Assembly (NCBI GenBank): GCA_016938735.1
Contig: JAFGUB010000046.1
Location: forward strand, 1 to 64,000
Direction of reading: 5' to 3'
Length of the DNA: 64,000 nucleotides
From: Campylobacterales bacterium
GTDB taxonomy: Bacteria > Campylobacterota > Campylobacteria > Campylobacterales > Sulfurimonadaceae
Part shown: piece by piece, positions 7,507 through 16,332 of the stretch
How the letters are laid out: every line of letters begins with the position of its first letter
Numbering within the stretch: position 1 is the stretch's first letter
Position numbers and translations under genes: made by a program
The notes under the pieces: generated by a model
The model's database searches: none
What the model was told of the DNA's origin: nothing
The model's input: only the letters and a program-made list of their open reading frames with translations

Positions 7507-9176
7507 CGGCTAAAGGCGCGGTTGAGCGCACTAAAGAGCGCTTTGACCGAAGCGATGGTGATGTCGGTATCTTCACCGACACCAAAGAAGCGCTCGCCCT
7601 TGGCGGTTTCGATCTCGATGTAGGCGACCGCAGTAGCCGAGGACTGCTTGCCGCAGGAGTGCTCGCTATACGACTCCAGCGTAAAGGGGTAGGGGTATCG
7701 CTCCCCCAGCGCCTTGCGGCAGGCGTCGATAGGGCCGTTGCCGCTGCCTTGCGAGATGATCTCCGCGCCCTCAAGCATGTAGGTGAGGGTGGCTTGAACC
7801 GTCTTGTCTTTGGTGGTTTGCGACGATACCGACATATCGACAAAGGCTACATGTGTATGCGGCTCAAAGTAGTGCTCTTTGAAAATCGCAAAGATCTCCT
7901 CAGCACTTAGCTCTCGCCCCTCTTCATCGGTCACCTTCTGCACCATGCGCCCGATTTCGGGGTGCATCCGTTTGGGCAGGTGGTAGCCGAACTTCTCTTC
8001 TAAAATATACGCCACGCCCCCTTTGCCCGATTGGGAGTTGATGCGGATGATGCTCTCATAGCTACGCCCCACATCTTCGGGATCGATGGGCAGATAGGGT
8101 ACCTCCCAGTGCGGATCGCTTTTGGAGCGCTGATAGGCCATCCCTTTGTTGATCGCATCTTGGTGTGAACCTGAAAAGGCGGTATAGACCAGTTCGCCCA
8201 CATAAGGGTGGCGTACGTGGGTTTCGATGGCCGTGCAACGTTCCACCACCGCAAGCACACTGTTAACGTCGCTAAAATCGAGCTGCGGATCGATGCCCTG
8301 GGTGTACATATTGAGTGCTAGGGTGATGATGTCCACATTGCCCGTTCGCTCGCCGTTACTGAGCAAAGTCCCCTCCACACGATCCGCCCCCGCAAGCAGC
8401 GCCAGCTCTGTGGCGGCCACGGAGGTGCCCCGGTCGTTATGGGTGTGGGTAGAGATCAGCACATGTTCACGGTTATCGAGATGTCTGCCCATCCACTCGA
8501 TCTGATCGGCGTAGATATTGGGCGTACTCATCTCTACTGTGGCGGGCAGGTTGATCACCACTTTTCTATCCGCCCCTATGCCCCAGCGCGCCGTGACGGC
8601 GTTGCAGATCTGCGCTGCAAAGTCCAGCTCGGTGCCCGTGAAACTCTCGGGTGAATACTCCAGCGAGATCTTGCCCTCATGGAGCACTTCGTACTTTTTG
8701 ACCAGATCGACCCCTTCAAGGGCCAGAGCGATAATCTCCTCACGCTCTTTTTGAAAGACGATCTTGCGCTGCGCCGTCGAGGTGGAGTTGTAGAGATGCA
8801 CGATGGCGTGCTTGACCCCCTTCAGCGTTTCAAAAGTACGCGCTATGAGGTGCTCTCTGGCTTGCACCAGCACCTGAACCGTGACATCATCAGGGATGAG
8901 GTTACGCTCTACCAGCGTGCGCAAAAAGTCAAACTCGACTTTGGAAGCGGAGGGAAAACCCACCTCGATCACTTTAAATCCCAGTCGTAGCAAGAGGTGG
9001 AAGAGTTCGAGTTTTTGGTCCAGATTCATCGGCGTCACGAGCGCCTGATTGCCATCACGCAGATCGACGCTGCACCAGATGGGCGCTTTGGTGATGGTGT
9101 TATCCGGCCAGGTACGATTTGGCAACGCGATTTTTGGGTAAGGGCGGTATTTGCCCGATCCGATGTGTTTCATCAT
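7503..9176 (-). CDS. leuA: 2-isopropylmalate synthase (type 2, long)
   Basis: LeuA (557 aa) condenses acetyl-CoA with 2-oxoisovalerate, the first step of leucine synthesis. It begins with NRTWPDNTITKAPIWCSVDLRDGNQAL, where DLRDGNQ (near residue 40) binds the metal, and has the metal HxH in STHTHNDRGTS (near 240). The segment from about 425 to the end (VSSQTTKDKTVQATLTYMLEG and onward) is the LeuA dimerisation/allosteric domain for leucine feedback inhibition. Length fits the LeuA type 2 subfamily. The start is 9176 or 9173 (two ATGs); AAAGGA precedes both and is fused to a variant palindrome (9187-9196). Confidence 0.95.
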   Translation of the reverse strand: MMKHIGSGKYRPYPKIALPNRTWPDNTITKAPIWCSVDLRDGNQALVTPMNLDQKLELFHLLLRLGFKVIEVGFPSASKVEFDFLRTLVERNLIPDDVTVQVLVQAREHLIARTFETLKGVKHAIVHLYNSTSTAQRKIVFQKEREEIIALALEGVDLVKKYEVLHEGKISLEYSPESFTGTELDFAAQICNAVTARWGIGADRKVVINLPATVEMSTPNIYADQIEWMGRHLDNREHVLISTHTHNDRGTSVAATELALLAGADRVEGTLLSNGERTGNVDIITLALNMYTQGIDPQLDFSDVNSVLAVVERCTAIETHVRHPYVGELVYTAFSGSHQDAINKGMAYQRSKSDPHWEVPYLPIDPEDVGRSYESIIRINSQSGKGGVAYILEEKFGYHLPKRMHPEIGRMVQKVTDEEGRELSAEEIFAIFKEHYFEPHTHVAFVDMSVSSQTTKDKTVQATLTYMLEGAEIISQGSGNGPIDACRKALGERYPYPFTLESYSEHSCGKQSSATAVAYIEIETAKGERFFGVGEDTDITIASVKALFSALNRAFSR

Positions 9177-9182
9177 CGAAAA

Positions 9183-9196
9183 TCCTTTACGTGTAA
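9183..9196 (-). promoter_or_regulatory. leuA Shine-Dalgarno fused to a variant palindrome
   Basis: Read on the minus strand, TTACACGTAA runs directly into AGGA, giving TAAAGGA six bases before the leuA ATG. The palindrome differs from the consensus at one central base (9191). Confidence 0.55.
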
Positions 9197-9230
9197 GCTC
9201 GAACGGTTACTCTTGCTACGAATAAACCGT

Positions 9231-9243
9231 GGGCGCAATTATA
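9231..9243 (-). promoter_or_regulatory. putative leuA -10 with GC discriminator
   Basis: On the minus strand GGC-TATAAT (9243-9238) is followed by TGCGCCC. The leader to the ATG is about 55 bases. No leader peptide with leucine codons was evident, so classical attenuation is not supported. Confidence 0.5.
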
Positions 9244-9327
9244 GCCAATCGGGAAATTAAAGGGGATTGGGCGTCAAAGTAGCATGCACGTCTAAGCCTG
9301 GGTTAGGTCTAAGAGAGTGACTTTGGA

Positions 9328-9333
9328 TACAAT
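9328..9333 (+). promoter_or_regulatory. putative proA -10
   Basis: GGA-TACAAT lies 34 bases before the proA ATG. A CTACATGTAA palindrome (9339-9348) sits about where transcription would start. A second AT-rich box, TATAAT at 9364-9369, overlaps the ATG and is less useful. Confidence 0.4.
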
Positions 9334-9367
9334 AACGCCTACATGTAACCAAAAAAGGCAAACTATA

Positions 9368-10600
9368 ATGGAGCATTTTTTACAAGAGGCCAAGGCGGCC
9401 AGCCGCGTGCTTTTGACACTCAGCGGGGCAGAGAAAAACTGCATTTTGCGTGAAATGGCCGGGGCGCTGCGGGCCAATACGATGAACATCATCGAGGCCA
9501 ATGCGCTCGATATGAGCGAGGGTAGAAACAACGGGCTCTCAAGCGCTTTGCTGGATCGGCTTTTGCTCGATGAGAAGCGTATTGAGGCGATGGCCGTAGC
9601 AGTAGAAGAGATCGCCGCGCTCAAAGAGCCTGTGGGTCGGGTGCTAGATGGCTGGGTGACTGAAAACGGCCTCAAGATCGAGAAGGTGAGCATCCCCATC
9701 GGCGTCATCGGCATTATCTATGAGTCACGCCCCAACGTCACCTCTGATACGGCGGCGCTCTGTTTTAAAAGTGCTAACGTCTGCATCCTCAAAGGGGGCA
9801 AAGAGGCGCAGCGCTCTAACGAGGCAATCGCCTCTGCGCTGCGCGGTGTCTTGCGTCGAAACGCTCTACCCGAGGCGCTGATCTCTCTACTGCCTGATGC
9901 GTCGCGCGAAGGGGTGGCAAAGCTCATCAGGATGGATAAGTACGTCGATCTCATCATCCCGCGCGGCGGTGAGGCGTTGGTGCGTTTTGTGAATGAAAAC
10001 GCGACGGTTGCGGTGGTGAAACACGACAAGGGGCTATGCCACACCTACATCGACCGCGACGCTATTTTGGAAGATGCGATCAAGATCGCGCTCAATGCCA
10101 AAGTCCAGCGCCCCGGCGTCTGCAACGCGATGGAGACACTTTTGGTCGATTCGGCCGTAGCTGCCGAGGCGCTACCCAGACTCAAAGCGGCTTTTGACGC
10201 GGCGCATACGCAGCTCAAAGGGTGCGCGGTCACACGTGCGATCATCGAAGCGGACGCGGCGAGCGAGGCGGATTTCGACACCGAATATCTGGCCAATATC
10301 CTCAATATCCGCGTCGTTGATGGGGTCGATGGGGCGATTGAGCATATCGTGCGCCACGGTTCCGGCCACTCCGAATCGATCATCACCCAAAACGTTACCA
10401 CGGCGGAGCACTTTATGAACAGCATCGACGCGGCGGCGGTCTATCTTAATGCTTCGACCCGCTTTACCGACGGCGGGGCGTTTGGCTTTGGGGCGGAAGT
10501 GGGGATCAGCACCAACAAGCTGCACGCGCGTGGCCCGATGGGCATCGAGGGGCTCACCACCTACAAGTACAAAATCTACGGCAGTGGCCAGATTCGGTAG
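9368..10600 (+). CDS. proA: gamma-glutamyl phosphate reductase
   Basis: ProA (410 aa) reduces glutamyl-5-phosphate to glutamate-5-semialdehyde in proline synthesis. Recognisable stretches are IGVIGIIYESRPNVTSDTAA, LKGGKEAQRSN, IPRGGEALVRFV, the catalytic cysteine in QRPGVCNAMETLL (near residue 252), and the ending FTDGGAFGFGAEVGIST with ARGPMGIEGLTTYKY. The length is normal. The start is ATG 9368; the longer frame from 9317 runs through the promoter region. There is only a weak AAAAGG upstream. No proB is nearby. It is followed after four bases by a sensor-like gene. Confidence 0.95.
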   Translation: MEHFLQEAKAASRVLLTLSGAEKNCILREMAGALRANTMNIIEANALDMSEGRNNGLSSALLDRLLLDEKRIEAMAVAVEEIAALKEPVGRVLDGWVTENGLKIEKVSIPIGVIGIIYESRPNVTSDTAALCFKSANVCILKGGKEAQRSNEAIASALRGVLRRNALPEALISLLPDASREGVAKLIRMDKYVDLIIPRGGEALVRFVNENATVAVVKHDKGLCHTYIDRDAILEDAIKIALNAKVQRPGVCNAMETLLVDSAVAAEALPRLKAAFDAAHTQLKGCAVTRAIIEADAASEADFDTEYLANILNIRVVDGVDGAIEHIVRHGSGHSESIITQNVTTAEHFMNSIDAAAVYLNASTRFTDGGAFGFGAEVGISTNKLHARGPMGIEGLTTYKYKIYGSGQIR

Positions 10601-10604
10601 ACGC

Positions 10605-11381
10605 ATGGAGTCATTGGTTCAATCTCTTTTGGAGAGTCACGATCAGCTCGTATTGGTGATGGCGCAGGAGCGGCCCGCCTTTGCCAATCGGCTCTTTCTG
10701 GAGTTTTTCGGGTTGGGTTCTTTGGCGGAGTTCAAGCGTGAAATCGGGGTGCTAGAGTATCGCTTCGTACCCCATGACAGCTATTTTCATGCCGGTAAAA
10801 TGGATTCGGATGAGCAGTGGTACGATGCTTTGTCCGTGCTGCCCGCGCAGGAGCGCATTGTCAGTATGCTGAGTGCGCAAATGGTGCCTCACGCCTTTGA
10901 GGTGCGTATCATCAAAGAGAGCAGCTCCTATGTCGTAGCGCTGTTTAGAGATGTTACGAAAGAGCTGATCAAACGTATTTTGATCCAAAACGATGCCAGT
11001 ACCGACAAGGCGAGCGGTGTGTATAGCCGTGATTACTTTGTTCACACCTCCGCATCCTTACAAGATGCGGCTGATTTCAACCAAAAGCGTATCTTTCTGA
11101 CCCTGATTACGCTTGAGCCGGTTCCAGACGATGCAGCGTTGCAACCCTTGGTGGCACTGATCAAAAAGAGTATCCGCTCGGATGATATGTTGGTGCGCTG
11201 GGATCAGAAGGTGTTGGTGCTTGCCTATTTGGTTGATGCGGAGAGCTTTGGGGATATCGTGACGATGAAGCTCAATCAACTGCTCAAGCAGCACCCTTCA
11301 CGCTATGTTTATACGCTCAAAACGGTTGTACCTGATGGCAAAGAACCTCTACCGGCGATGATCAAAAGGGCTTTATCGTAA
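10605..11381 (+). CDS. PAS-like protein with degenerate GGDEF domain
   Basis: 258 aa soluble protein. Residues 1-120 look like a PAS fold (LVLVMAQERPAFANRLFLEFFG, then FEVRIIKESSSYVVALFRDVT). A linker follows, and then a region that begins like a diguanylate cyclase (ASGVYSRDYFVH, compare GVYNRRYF). Where active enzymes have RyGGDEF this one has RWDQKVLVL, so the GGDEF catalytic site is absent. Campylobacterota use such degenerate sensors for protein interaction or signalling, but the partner is unknown. ATG 10605 starts four bases after proA. The gene ends in a convergent gap containing a palindrome pair. Confidence 0.65.
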   Translation: MESLVQSLLESHDQLVLVMAQERPAFANRLFLEFFGLGSLAEFKREIGVLEYRFVPHDSYFHAGKMDSDEQWYDALSVLPAQERIVSMLSAQMVPHAFEVRIIKESSSYVVALFRDVTKELIKRILIQNDASTDKASGVYSRDYFVHTSASLQDAADFNQKRIFLTLITLEPVPDDAALQPLVALIKKSIRSDDMLVRWDQKVLVLAYLVDAESFGDIVTMKLNQLLKQHPSRYVYTLKTVVPDGKEPLPAMIKRALS

Positions 11382-11394
11382 GTTCAAAAGAGGG

Positions 11395-11424
11395 TTACAT
11401 GTAAGCCCAAAAGCTTACATGTAG
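11395..11424. repeat. inverted pair of palindromes between convergent genes
   Basis: TTACATGTAAGC (11395-11406), loop CCAAAA, and GCTTACATGTAG (11413-11424) form an 11 of 12 base-pair hairpin. It sits between the PAS protein gene and glnA, which converge. No T-run follows on either strand, so it is not a textbook intrinsic terminator. Confidence 0.75.
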
Positions 11425-11428
11425 GGGT

Positions 11429-12859
11429 TTAGCAAGAGTAGGTGGTTTTGAATTCAAACGCCGTCGGGCGTGCCTCATAAGGCCATACTTGCGTTTCGAA
11501 TTTGTAGTGCTGATAGGTGTCGATGAAGAGATCGGTCATGACCGGCTTCAAAAACTCGTTGTCGCGAATCAGTGCTTCGAGTGAACCACGCAGGGTGTGT
11601 GGCATCTGTGGGATACCTTTTTCGCGGATCTCGTCGAGTGAAAGTTCGAAGAGGTCTTCATCCATCGGACCAATCGGAACGATTTTGTTTTTGATACCGT
11701 CAAGACCTGCCAGCAGCATCGCAGTGAAGGCGAGGTAGGGGCACGCGGTAGAGTCCGGGAAGCGCATTTCGATACGGGTCGCCATTTCGCCGGCACCATA
11801 AGGAACACGGCAAGAAGCAGAGCGGTTCTGGCTGGAGTAGGTCAGAATGCTGGGCGCTTCAAAGCCCGGGATCAGACGCTTGTAGGAGTTGGTCGAAGCG
11901 TTGGTAAACGCAGCGACGGCGCGGGCATGTTTGAAGATACCGCCGACATAGTGCAGTGCGGTCTCGGAGAGGTTGGAGTAGCCGCCCTCTTTGTAGAACG
12001 TATTTTTGCCGTCTTTCCAGATCGACTGGTGAACGTGCATCCCGTTGCCGTTGTCGCCATAGAGCGGCTTGGGCATAAACGTGACGGTTTTACCGTTGAG
12101 GTGGGCGACCATTTTGATGACGTATTTGAGTTTTTGGACGTTGTCGGCCGCTTCGACAAGAGTGCCGAATTTGATACCGATTTCGCCTTGGGCTTGAGCG
12201 ACTTCGTGGTGACCCAGAACGACTTCAAGGCCCACTTGCTCCAGTACCTGCATCATTTCGGCGCGCAGATCGACCATAGAGTCGATAGGGGCGACTGGAA
12301 AGTAGCCGCCTTTGGTACGGGGGCGGTGGCCTGAGTTATAGTTATCGGCATACTCGGTAGAGTCATTCCACTCACCCTCTTCAGAATCGACGCGGTACCA
12401 AGATTCATTGATGGTGTCTTTGATTTTGACATCATCAAAGACAAAGAACTCATTTTCCGGACCGAAGTAAGCGACGTCGCCTACACCCGCAGTAGCCAGA
12501 TGTTCGAGTGCTTTTTTGGCAATAGAACGGGGGCATTTTTCATACATTTGACCTTTGTAGATGTCAAAAACGTCACAGAACAAAATGACAGTAGGATCAG
12601 CGGTAAAAGGATCTATAAATGCGGTTTCAACGTCAGGCTTGAGGATCATGTCGGAGCGGTTGATCGGCTGCCATGCGTCGATAGAGGAGCCGTCAAACGG
12701 TACGCCGTTGGTGAGGTTGCCTGCATTAATGGCACTCATGCGGTAGGTGACGTGGTGCCATGTCCCTTTGAGGTCGGTAAAACGAAGATCGACGAACTGA
12801 ACGTCGTGCTCTTCGCAGTATTTAAAGAATTCATCGATGTTGTTAACGAATTTGCCCAT
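11429..12859 (-). CDS. glnA: glutamine synthetase type I
   Basis: GlnA (476 aa) makes glutamine from glutamate, ammonia and ATP. The beta-Grasp N-terminus ([17 protein letters not shown]), VPFDGSSI, the metal site [29 protein letters not shown] and the latch RIPYGAGE-like segment [18 protein letters not shown] are all present. The adenylylation loop reads [12 protein letters not shown], with phenylalanine where enterobacterial enzymes have the modified tyrosine (NLYDLP). Control by GlnE adenylylation is therefore not expected, as known for Helicobacter GlnA. ATG 12859 has CAGGAG upstream; a -10 box lies at 12893-12898. Confidence 0.95.
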   Translation of the reverse strand: MGKFVNNIDEFFKYCEEHDVQFVDLRFTDLKGTWHHVTYRMSAINAGNLTNGVPFDGSSIDAWQPINRSDMILKPDVETAFIDPFTADPTVILFCDVFDIYKGQMYEKCPRSIAKKALEHLATAGVGDVAYFGPENEFFVFDDVKIKDTINESWYRVDSEEGEWNDSTEYADNYNSGHRPRTKGGYFPVAPIDSMVDLRAEMMQVLEQVGLEVVLGHHEVAQAQGEIGIKFGTLVEAADNVQKLKYVIKMVAHLNGKTVTFMPKPLYGDNGNGMHVHQSIWKDGKNTFYKEGGYSNLSETALHYVGGIFKHARAVAAFTNASTNSYKRLIPGFEAPSILTYSSQNRSASCRVPYGAGEMATRIEMRFPDSTACPYLAFTAMLLAGLDGIKNKIVPIGPMDEDLFELSLDEIREKGIPQMPHTLRGSLEALIRDNEFLKPVMTDLFIDTYQHYKFETQVWPYEARPTAFEFKTTYSC

Positions 12860-12892
12860 GTAGCTTCTCCTGTGTTACAAAAAAGTGAAAGC

Positions 12893-12898
12893 AGTATA
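12893..12898 (-). promoter_or_regulatory. putative glnA -10
   Basis: TATACT followed by GCTTTC on the minus strand, inside the 74-bp gap behind the PHP gene. It gives glnA its own promoter with a leader of about 28 bases. Confidence 0.45.
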
Positions 12899-12933
12899 TC
12901 CAAAAGGGCTAAAAAGAGCAGGGTCGTGAATGG

Positions 12934-13713
12934 TTAAAAAGTGACCAATTCACGCTTTCGTGCGACAAATTTGGCGCATTTTGTGTAGCCGACCGCTTTG
13001 GCCATCGCTTCGAGTTTGTCACGAAAAAGTCCCACTTGCTCGGGTGCATGAGCATCGGAGCCGAAGGTGATGGGGATCTCAAGGGCATACGCCATACGCA
13101 GCAGTTCGTCTGAAGGGTAGGCCTCACCGATGGGTTTGCGAAAGCCGGCGGCATTGAGCTCGATGGTCATATCGGCGGCTTTGATCGCTTCAAGCGCTTT
13201 TGCGGCAATGTCGCCAATCGGGCGTTTGGGGAGGAATTTAAAGACCTTGATAAGGTCCAGATGCCCTACGATATCAAAGAGGCGGCTGTTGGCCATCGCT
13301 TCGATAAGGTCGAAGTAGCGTTGCCAGATCACATTAATATCTTCATGCGCGTAGTGGCCGATGAATTCGGGGTTGTCAAAGCCCCATTCGTCGATGAAGT
13401 GAATCGATCCGATGAGGTAATCGACTTTGGCATTAAGGATGCGCTCATCCATATAGCCCGGTAGGTAGTCCACCTCATAGCCCAACAGCACTTCAATGCG
13501 GTCGGCGAAACGGCTTTTGAGCTCGAGTATCTCGCTCTCGTACTGCGCGCACTGATCGAAGCTCATGCGGTATTTGGGATCAAAGTGCATGGGTGCATGA
13601 TCGGAAAAGCCGAATACGTCGATGCCTTCCTCGATGGCGGCTTGCAGGTAAGCTTCGGGGGTGCCGAGGGCATGGTTGCAGAGCGGTGTGTGGTTGTGCA
13701 GATCGATTTTCAT
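12934..13713 (-). CDS. PHP-domain histidinol-phosphatase (HisJ/HisK type)
   Basis: 259 aa metal-dependent phosphoesterase of the PHP fold. The first metal motif HNHTPLCNHA begins at residue 6, FSDHAPMHF is the second, GYEVDYLPG the third, GSIHFIDEWGFDN the fourth, GHLDLIKVF the fifth, and ITFGSDAHAPEQVG the last. These match HisJ-type histidinol-phosphatases, which remove phosphate from histidinol phosphate in histidine synthesis. No other his gene is nearby, so the assignment rests on family. It is transcribed ahead of glnA, and divergently from cheZ through a shared -10 region. Confidence 0.85.
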   Translation of the reverse strand: MKIDLHNHTPLCNHALGTPEAYLQAAIEEGIDVFGFSDHAPMHFDPKYRMSFDQCAQYESEILELKSRFADRIEVLLGYEVDYLPGYMDERILNAKVDYLIGSIHFIDEWGFDNPEFIGHYAHEDINVIWQRYFDLIEAMANSRLFDIVGHLDLIKVFKFLPKRPIGDIAAKALEAIKAADMTIELNAAGFRKPIGEAYPSDELLRMAYALEIPITFGSDAHAPEQVGLFRDKLEAMAKAVGYTKCAKFVARKRELVTF

Positions 13714-13738
13714 AGGTTGGCCTTAAAGTTAGGGTGAT

Positions 13739-13746
13739 ATTATAAT
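13739..13746. promoter_or_regulatory. overlapping divergent -10 boxes (PHP gene / cheZ)
   Basis: The sequence ATTATAAT contains TATAAT on the plus strand (13741-13746) and TATAAT on the minus strand (13744-13739). One AT-box can thus serve both genes. Both starts have a usable ribosome binding site (AGGAG for cheZ, AAGG for the PHP gene). Confidence 0.55.
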
Positions 13747-13775
13747 ACATCCGAAAAACGAGCAGGAGCCTAGGG

Positions 13776-14465
13776 ATGACGCAAGAAGAGCTAGACGCGC
13801 TGATGAGCGGGGAGATGGACTTGGATGGGTTAGAAGATGAGGTGGCAGCCGAAGAAGCGCTCGAGGATGAGGCATTTGAGGAGCTAGAATCCAAAGAGCC
13901 GCCTTACAGACCTTCGGCTAAAAACCACATGCCGCCGCCGCCGATTGATGATCACAAAATGGTTCATCAGCTTGACGACGTCACCAAAGAGAGCGAAGAG
14001 AAGGCGACACAGATCTTCGACATTATCGAAGGGATCAGCAACGACGTGAACGACGCCGATACCAAAGCCCGTGAAAATGTTGCAATTCTTGAATCCAATG
14101 TTGCTTTGTTTGAGACGTTGACGCAAAAATTTCCCGGCGTAGAGGTTTTTAAAGAGCAATTGATCAAAAATAAAAATGCGCTCATCAGCGCCAATGAACT
14201 GCTTGAAACCCTTCAAAACAGCTCTGATAGCATCATGAATGTCATGGACATCATGCAGTATCAAGATATTCACCGCCAAAAAATAGAGCGGGTCATCAAC
14301 GTGATGCGTGCCCTCTCAGGCTACATGAACGCCCTCTTTGAAGGGCGGATTGATGATGACAAACGCGTCGCTTCCGCTACCCATCTTCCGGGTGATCGCA
14401 GTACCGAAGATGTGGTGAGCAACGACGAAATTGAAGCCCTGCTCGCTTCACTGGGGAAAAAATAA
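13776..14465 (+). CDS. cheZ: CheZ-type CheY-P phosphatase (HP0170 type)
   Basis: 229 aa chemotaxis phosphatase that dephosphorylates CheY-P. An acidic disordered N-terminus (to about 65) leads to long helices (70-190). MQYQDIHRQKIERVINVM, near residue 160, corresponds to the CheZ active helix with its catalytic glutamine (QDIHRQ; compare QDLTGQ). The C-terminus NDEIEALLASLGKK resembles the CheY-binding tail of CheZ (DQVDDLLDSLGF). The extreme N-terminus MTQEELDALMSGE resembles the CheY-P-binding peptide of FliM. It is followed by a U32 gene, not by flagellar genes. The start has AGGAG upstream and a shared divergent promoter. Confidence 0.8.
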   Translation: MTQEELDALMSGEMDLDGLEDEVAAEEALEDEAFEELESKEPPYRPSAKNHMPPPPIDDHKMVHQLDDVTKESEEKATQIFDIIEGISNDVNDADTKARENVAILESNVALFETLTQKFPGVEVFKEQLIKNKNALISANELLETLQNSSDSIMNVMDIMQYQDIHRQKIERVINVMRALSGYMNALFEGRIDDDKRVASATHLPGDRSTEDVVSNDEIEALLASLGKK

Positions 14466-14508
14466 TTTCCCCTTACATGTATCTCATTTCTGATCCAGGC
14501 ACACTGCT

Positions 14509-15804
14509 TTGAAATCGGTCGAACTGCTCTCTCCTGCGGGAAATCTTGAAAAACTTAAAATTGCTATCGATTATGGTGCCGACGCCGTCTATGGCGGGGT
14601 AAGCCACTTCTCTTTGCGCATCCGCTCGGGCAAAGAGTTCGATATGCAGAGCTTTAAAGAGGGGATCGACTACGCCCATGCGCGCGGACGCAAGGTCTAT
14701 GTAACGATCAACGGTTTTCCCTTTAACTCCCAGCTCTCTTTGCTTGAAAAACACATGGTCGCGATGGCGGAGCTCGGCCCGGACGCCTTTATCGTGGCGA
14801 CGCCGGGGGTGCTGCGTATGGCGCACCGTTTGCTGCCGCAGATGCCGCTGCACCTCTCCACTCAGGCCAATGTGATGAACGTACTGGATGCGGAGGTCTA
14901 CTATGAGATGGGGGCGCGGCGCATTATCGTGGCGCGTGAAATTTCGCTCAAAGACGCCTGCGAGATCAAAAAGGCGCTGCCGGATCTGGAGATCGAGGTC
15001 TTCGTACATGGCTCCATGTGTTTTGCCTACAGCGGGCGCTGTCTGATTTCGACGCTGCAAAGCGGGCGCGTGCCCAACCGTGGCAGTTGCGCCAACGACT
15101 GCCGTTTTCCTTATGAACTCTACGCCGCCAGCCCTGAGACGGGGACGCTCTTTCGGCTTGAAGAGGATCCGGGCGTGGGCACCTACATTATGAACTCCAA
15201 AGACCTCAACCTTGCGTCGCATATCAAGGAGATTTTGGATTCGGGTTGTGTGGGCAGCCTTAAGATTGAGGGGCGCACGAAAGCACCCTACTATGCCGCG
15301 ATCACCGCCAAAACCTACCGCCGCGCCATTGATGATTATTATCGGGGTGTGAGTGCTCCCGAGCGCTATCAAGAGGAGCTGCACACCATGCAAAACCGCG
15401 GCTTCACTGATGCCTATCTGATCAACCGCCCGTTTGAAAAGCATGAAGATCAGAATCTGGATTTTACGATGATGATGGGGACCCATCAGGTGTGCGGCAT
15501 GGTCGAAGAGGACGGGATGCACTTTATGGTCAAGTACAAGACCCTTCCAGACGATGAGCTGGAGCTGGTGATGCCCGAAGATGCGCCCATCGAAGCGGTT
15601 GATAACGAGATCGGAGCGCTGACATGTAAGGATGGGCGCTGGTATCTGCGGCTCAAAAAACTCTTGGCGCAAAACGGCAAAGAGTGGGCCGAGGCGCACA
15701 GCGGCAACCTTAATCCTTTCGTGTTGCCCGCGCCGTTACCCCCTTTTAGCTTTTTGCGTATTCCCGCCACGCCTGAGATGATGAGCGTCGCGCCTAAAAT
15801 TTAA
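14509..15804 (+). CDS. U32-family peptidase-like protein (TrhP/RlhA/YegQ group)
   Basis: 431 aa protein of the U32 family, whose studied members take part in hydroxylation of tRNA (TrhP) or 23S rRNA (RlhA). It starts VELLSPAGNLEKLKIAIDYGADAVYGG, followed by LRMAHRLLPQMPLHLSTQAN and the family signature EVFVHGSMCFAYSGRCLIS with GSCANDCRFPYEL, whose cysteines probably bind an Fe-S cluster. LKIEGRTKAPYYAAI is also typical. The only start that fits is TTG 14509, with a poor ribosome site. A palindrome copy (14473) lies 27 bases upstream, and a variant (15621, encoding LTCK) lies inside. Confidence 0.85.
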   Translation: MKSVELLSPAGNLEKLKIAIDYGADAVYGGVSHFSLRIRSGKEFDMQSFKEGIDYAHARGRKVYVTINGFPFNSQLSLLEKHMVAMAELGPDAFIVATPGVLRMAHRLLPQMPLHLSTQANVMNVLDAEVYYEMGARRIIVAREISLKDACEIKKALPDLEIEVFVHGSMCFAYSGRCLISTLQSGRVPNRGSCANDCRFPYELYAASPETGTLFRLEEDPGVGTYIMNSKDLNLASHIKEILDSGCVGSLKIEGRTKAPYYAAITAKTYRRAIDDYYRGVSAPERYQEELHTMQNRGFTDAYLINRPFEKHEDQNLDFTMMMGTHQVCGMVEEDGMHFMVKYKTLPDDELELVMPEDAPIEAVDNEIGALTCKDGRWYLRLKKLLAQNGKEWAEAHSGNLNPFVLPAPLPPFSFLRIPATPEMMSVAPKI

Positions 15805-15806
15805 GT

Positions 15807-15820
15807 TTACATGTAAGGAG
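15807..15820 (+). promoter_or_regulatory. purE Shine-Dalgarno fused to the palindrome
   Basis: TTACATGTAA runs into GGAG, making TAAGGAG five bases before the purE ATG. The palindrome's last four bases are part of the ribosome binding site. Confidence 0.7.
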
Positions 15821-15825
15821 AAGCG

Positions 15826-16332
15826 ATGAAATTCGTATCGATCATTATCGGAAGCAAGAGTGATTATGAGGTGATGAAGCAGTGCGCCGCGACGCTCGAT
15901 CAGTTTGGCGTGCCCTATGAGCTGATCGTTTCCTCCGCGCATCGTTCGCCGGACCGTACCAAAGACTATATTGCTTCGGCGGAAAAAAAAGGGGCGCAGG
16001 TATTCATTGCTGCGGCGGGTATGGCGGCGCATCTCGCCGGCGTGCTCTCGTCTAAAACCATTCGCCCCATCATTGGTGTGCCGATGAGTGCATCGGCGCT
16101 AAACGGGATCGACGCGCTGCTTTCGACCGTGCAGATGCCTGCGGGGATGCCGGTAGCCACGGTAGCGATCGGTCAGGCCGGGGCGATCAATTCGGCCTAT
16201 CTGGCGATGCAGATTTTGGCGCTGGAGAATGAGGATCTGCGCATCAAATTGCTTGAAGACCGCATTGCCAAGGCCAAAAAAGTGGAGATGGATTCACTTG
16301 AGATCGAGACGATTTTGGAATCAAAGGGGTGA
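15826..16332 (+). CDS. purE: N5-carboxyaminoimidazole ribonucleotide mutase
   Basis: PurE class I (168 aa) converts N5-CAIR to CAIR in purine synthesis. It shows [36 protein letters not shown] with the catalytic histidine, [41 protein letters not shown] and [23 protein letters not shown], all standard. Its length is normal. No purK is adjacent. The stop overlaps the next start by one base (TGATG), so translation is likely coupled to the coiled-coil protein and DUF89 genes that follow. Confidence 0.95.
   Translation: MKFVSIIIGSKSDYEVMKQCAATLDQFGVPYELIVSSAHRSPDRTKDYIASAEKKGAQVFIAAAGMAAHLAGVLSSKTIRPIIGVPMSASALNGIDALLSTVQMPAGMPVATVAIGQAGAINSAYLAMQILALENEDLRIKLLEDRIAKAKKVEMDSLEIETILESKG

Noticed and set aside
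14473-15699. Long minus-strand frame opposite the U32 gene
   Set aside because: It is the antisense shadow of a recognised family, rich in His/Arg as such shadows are in GC-rich genes.
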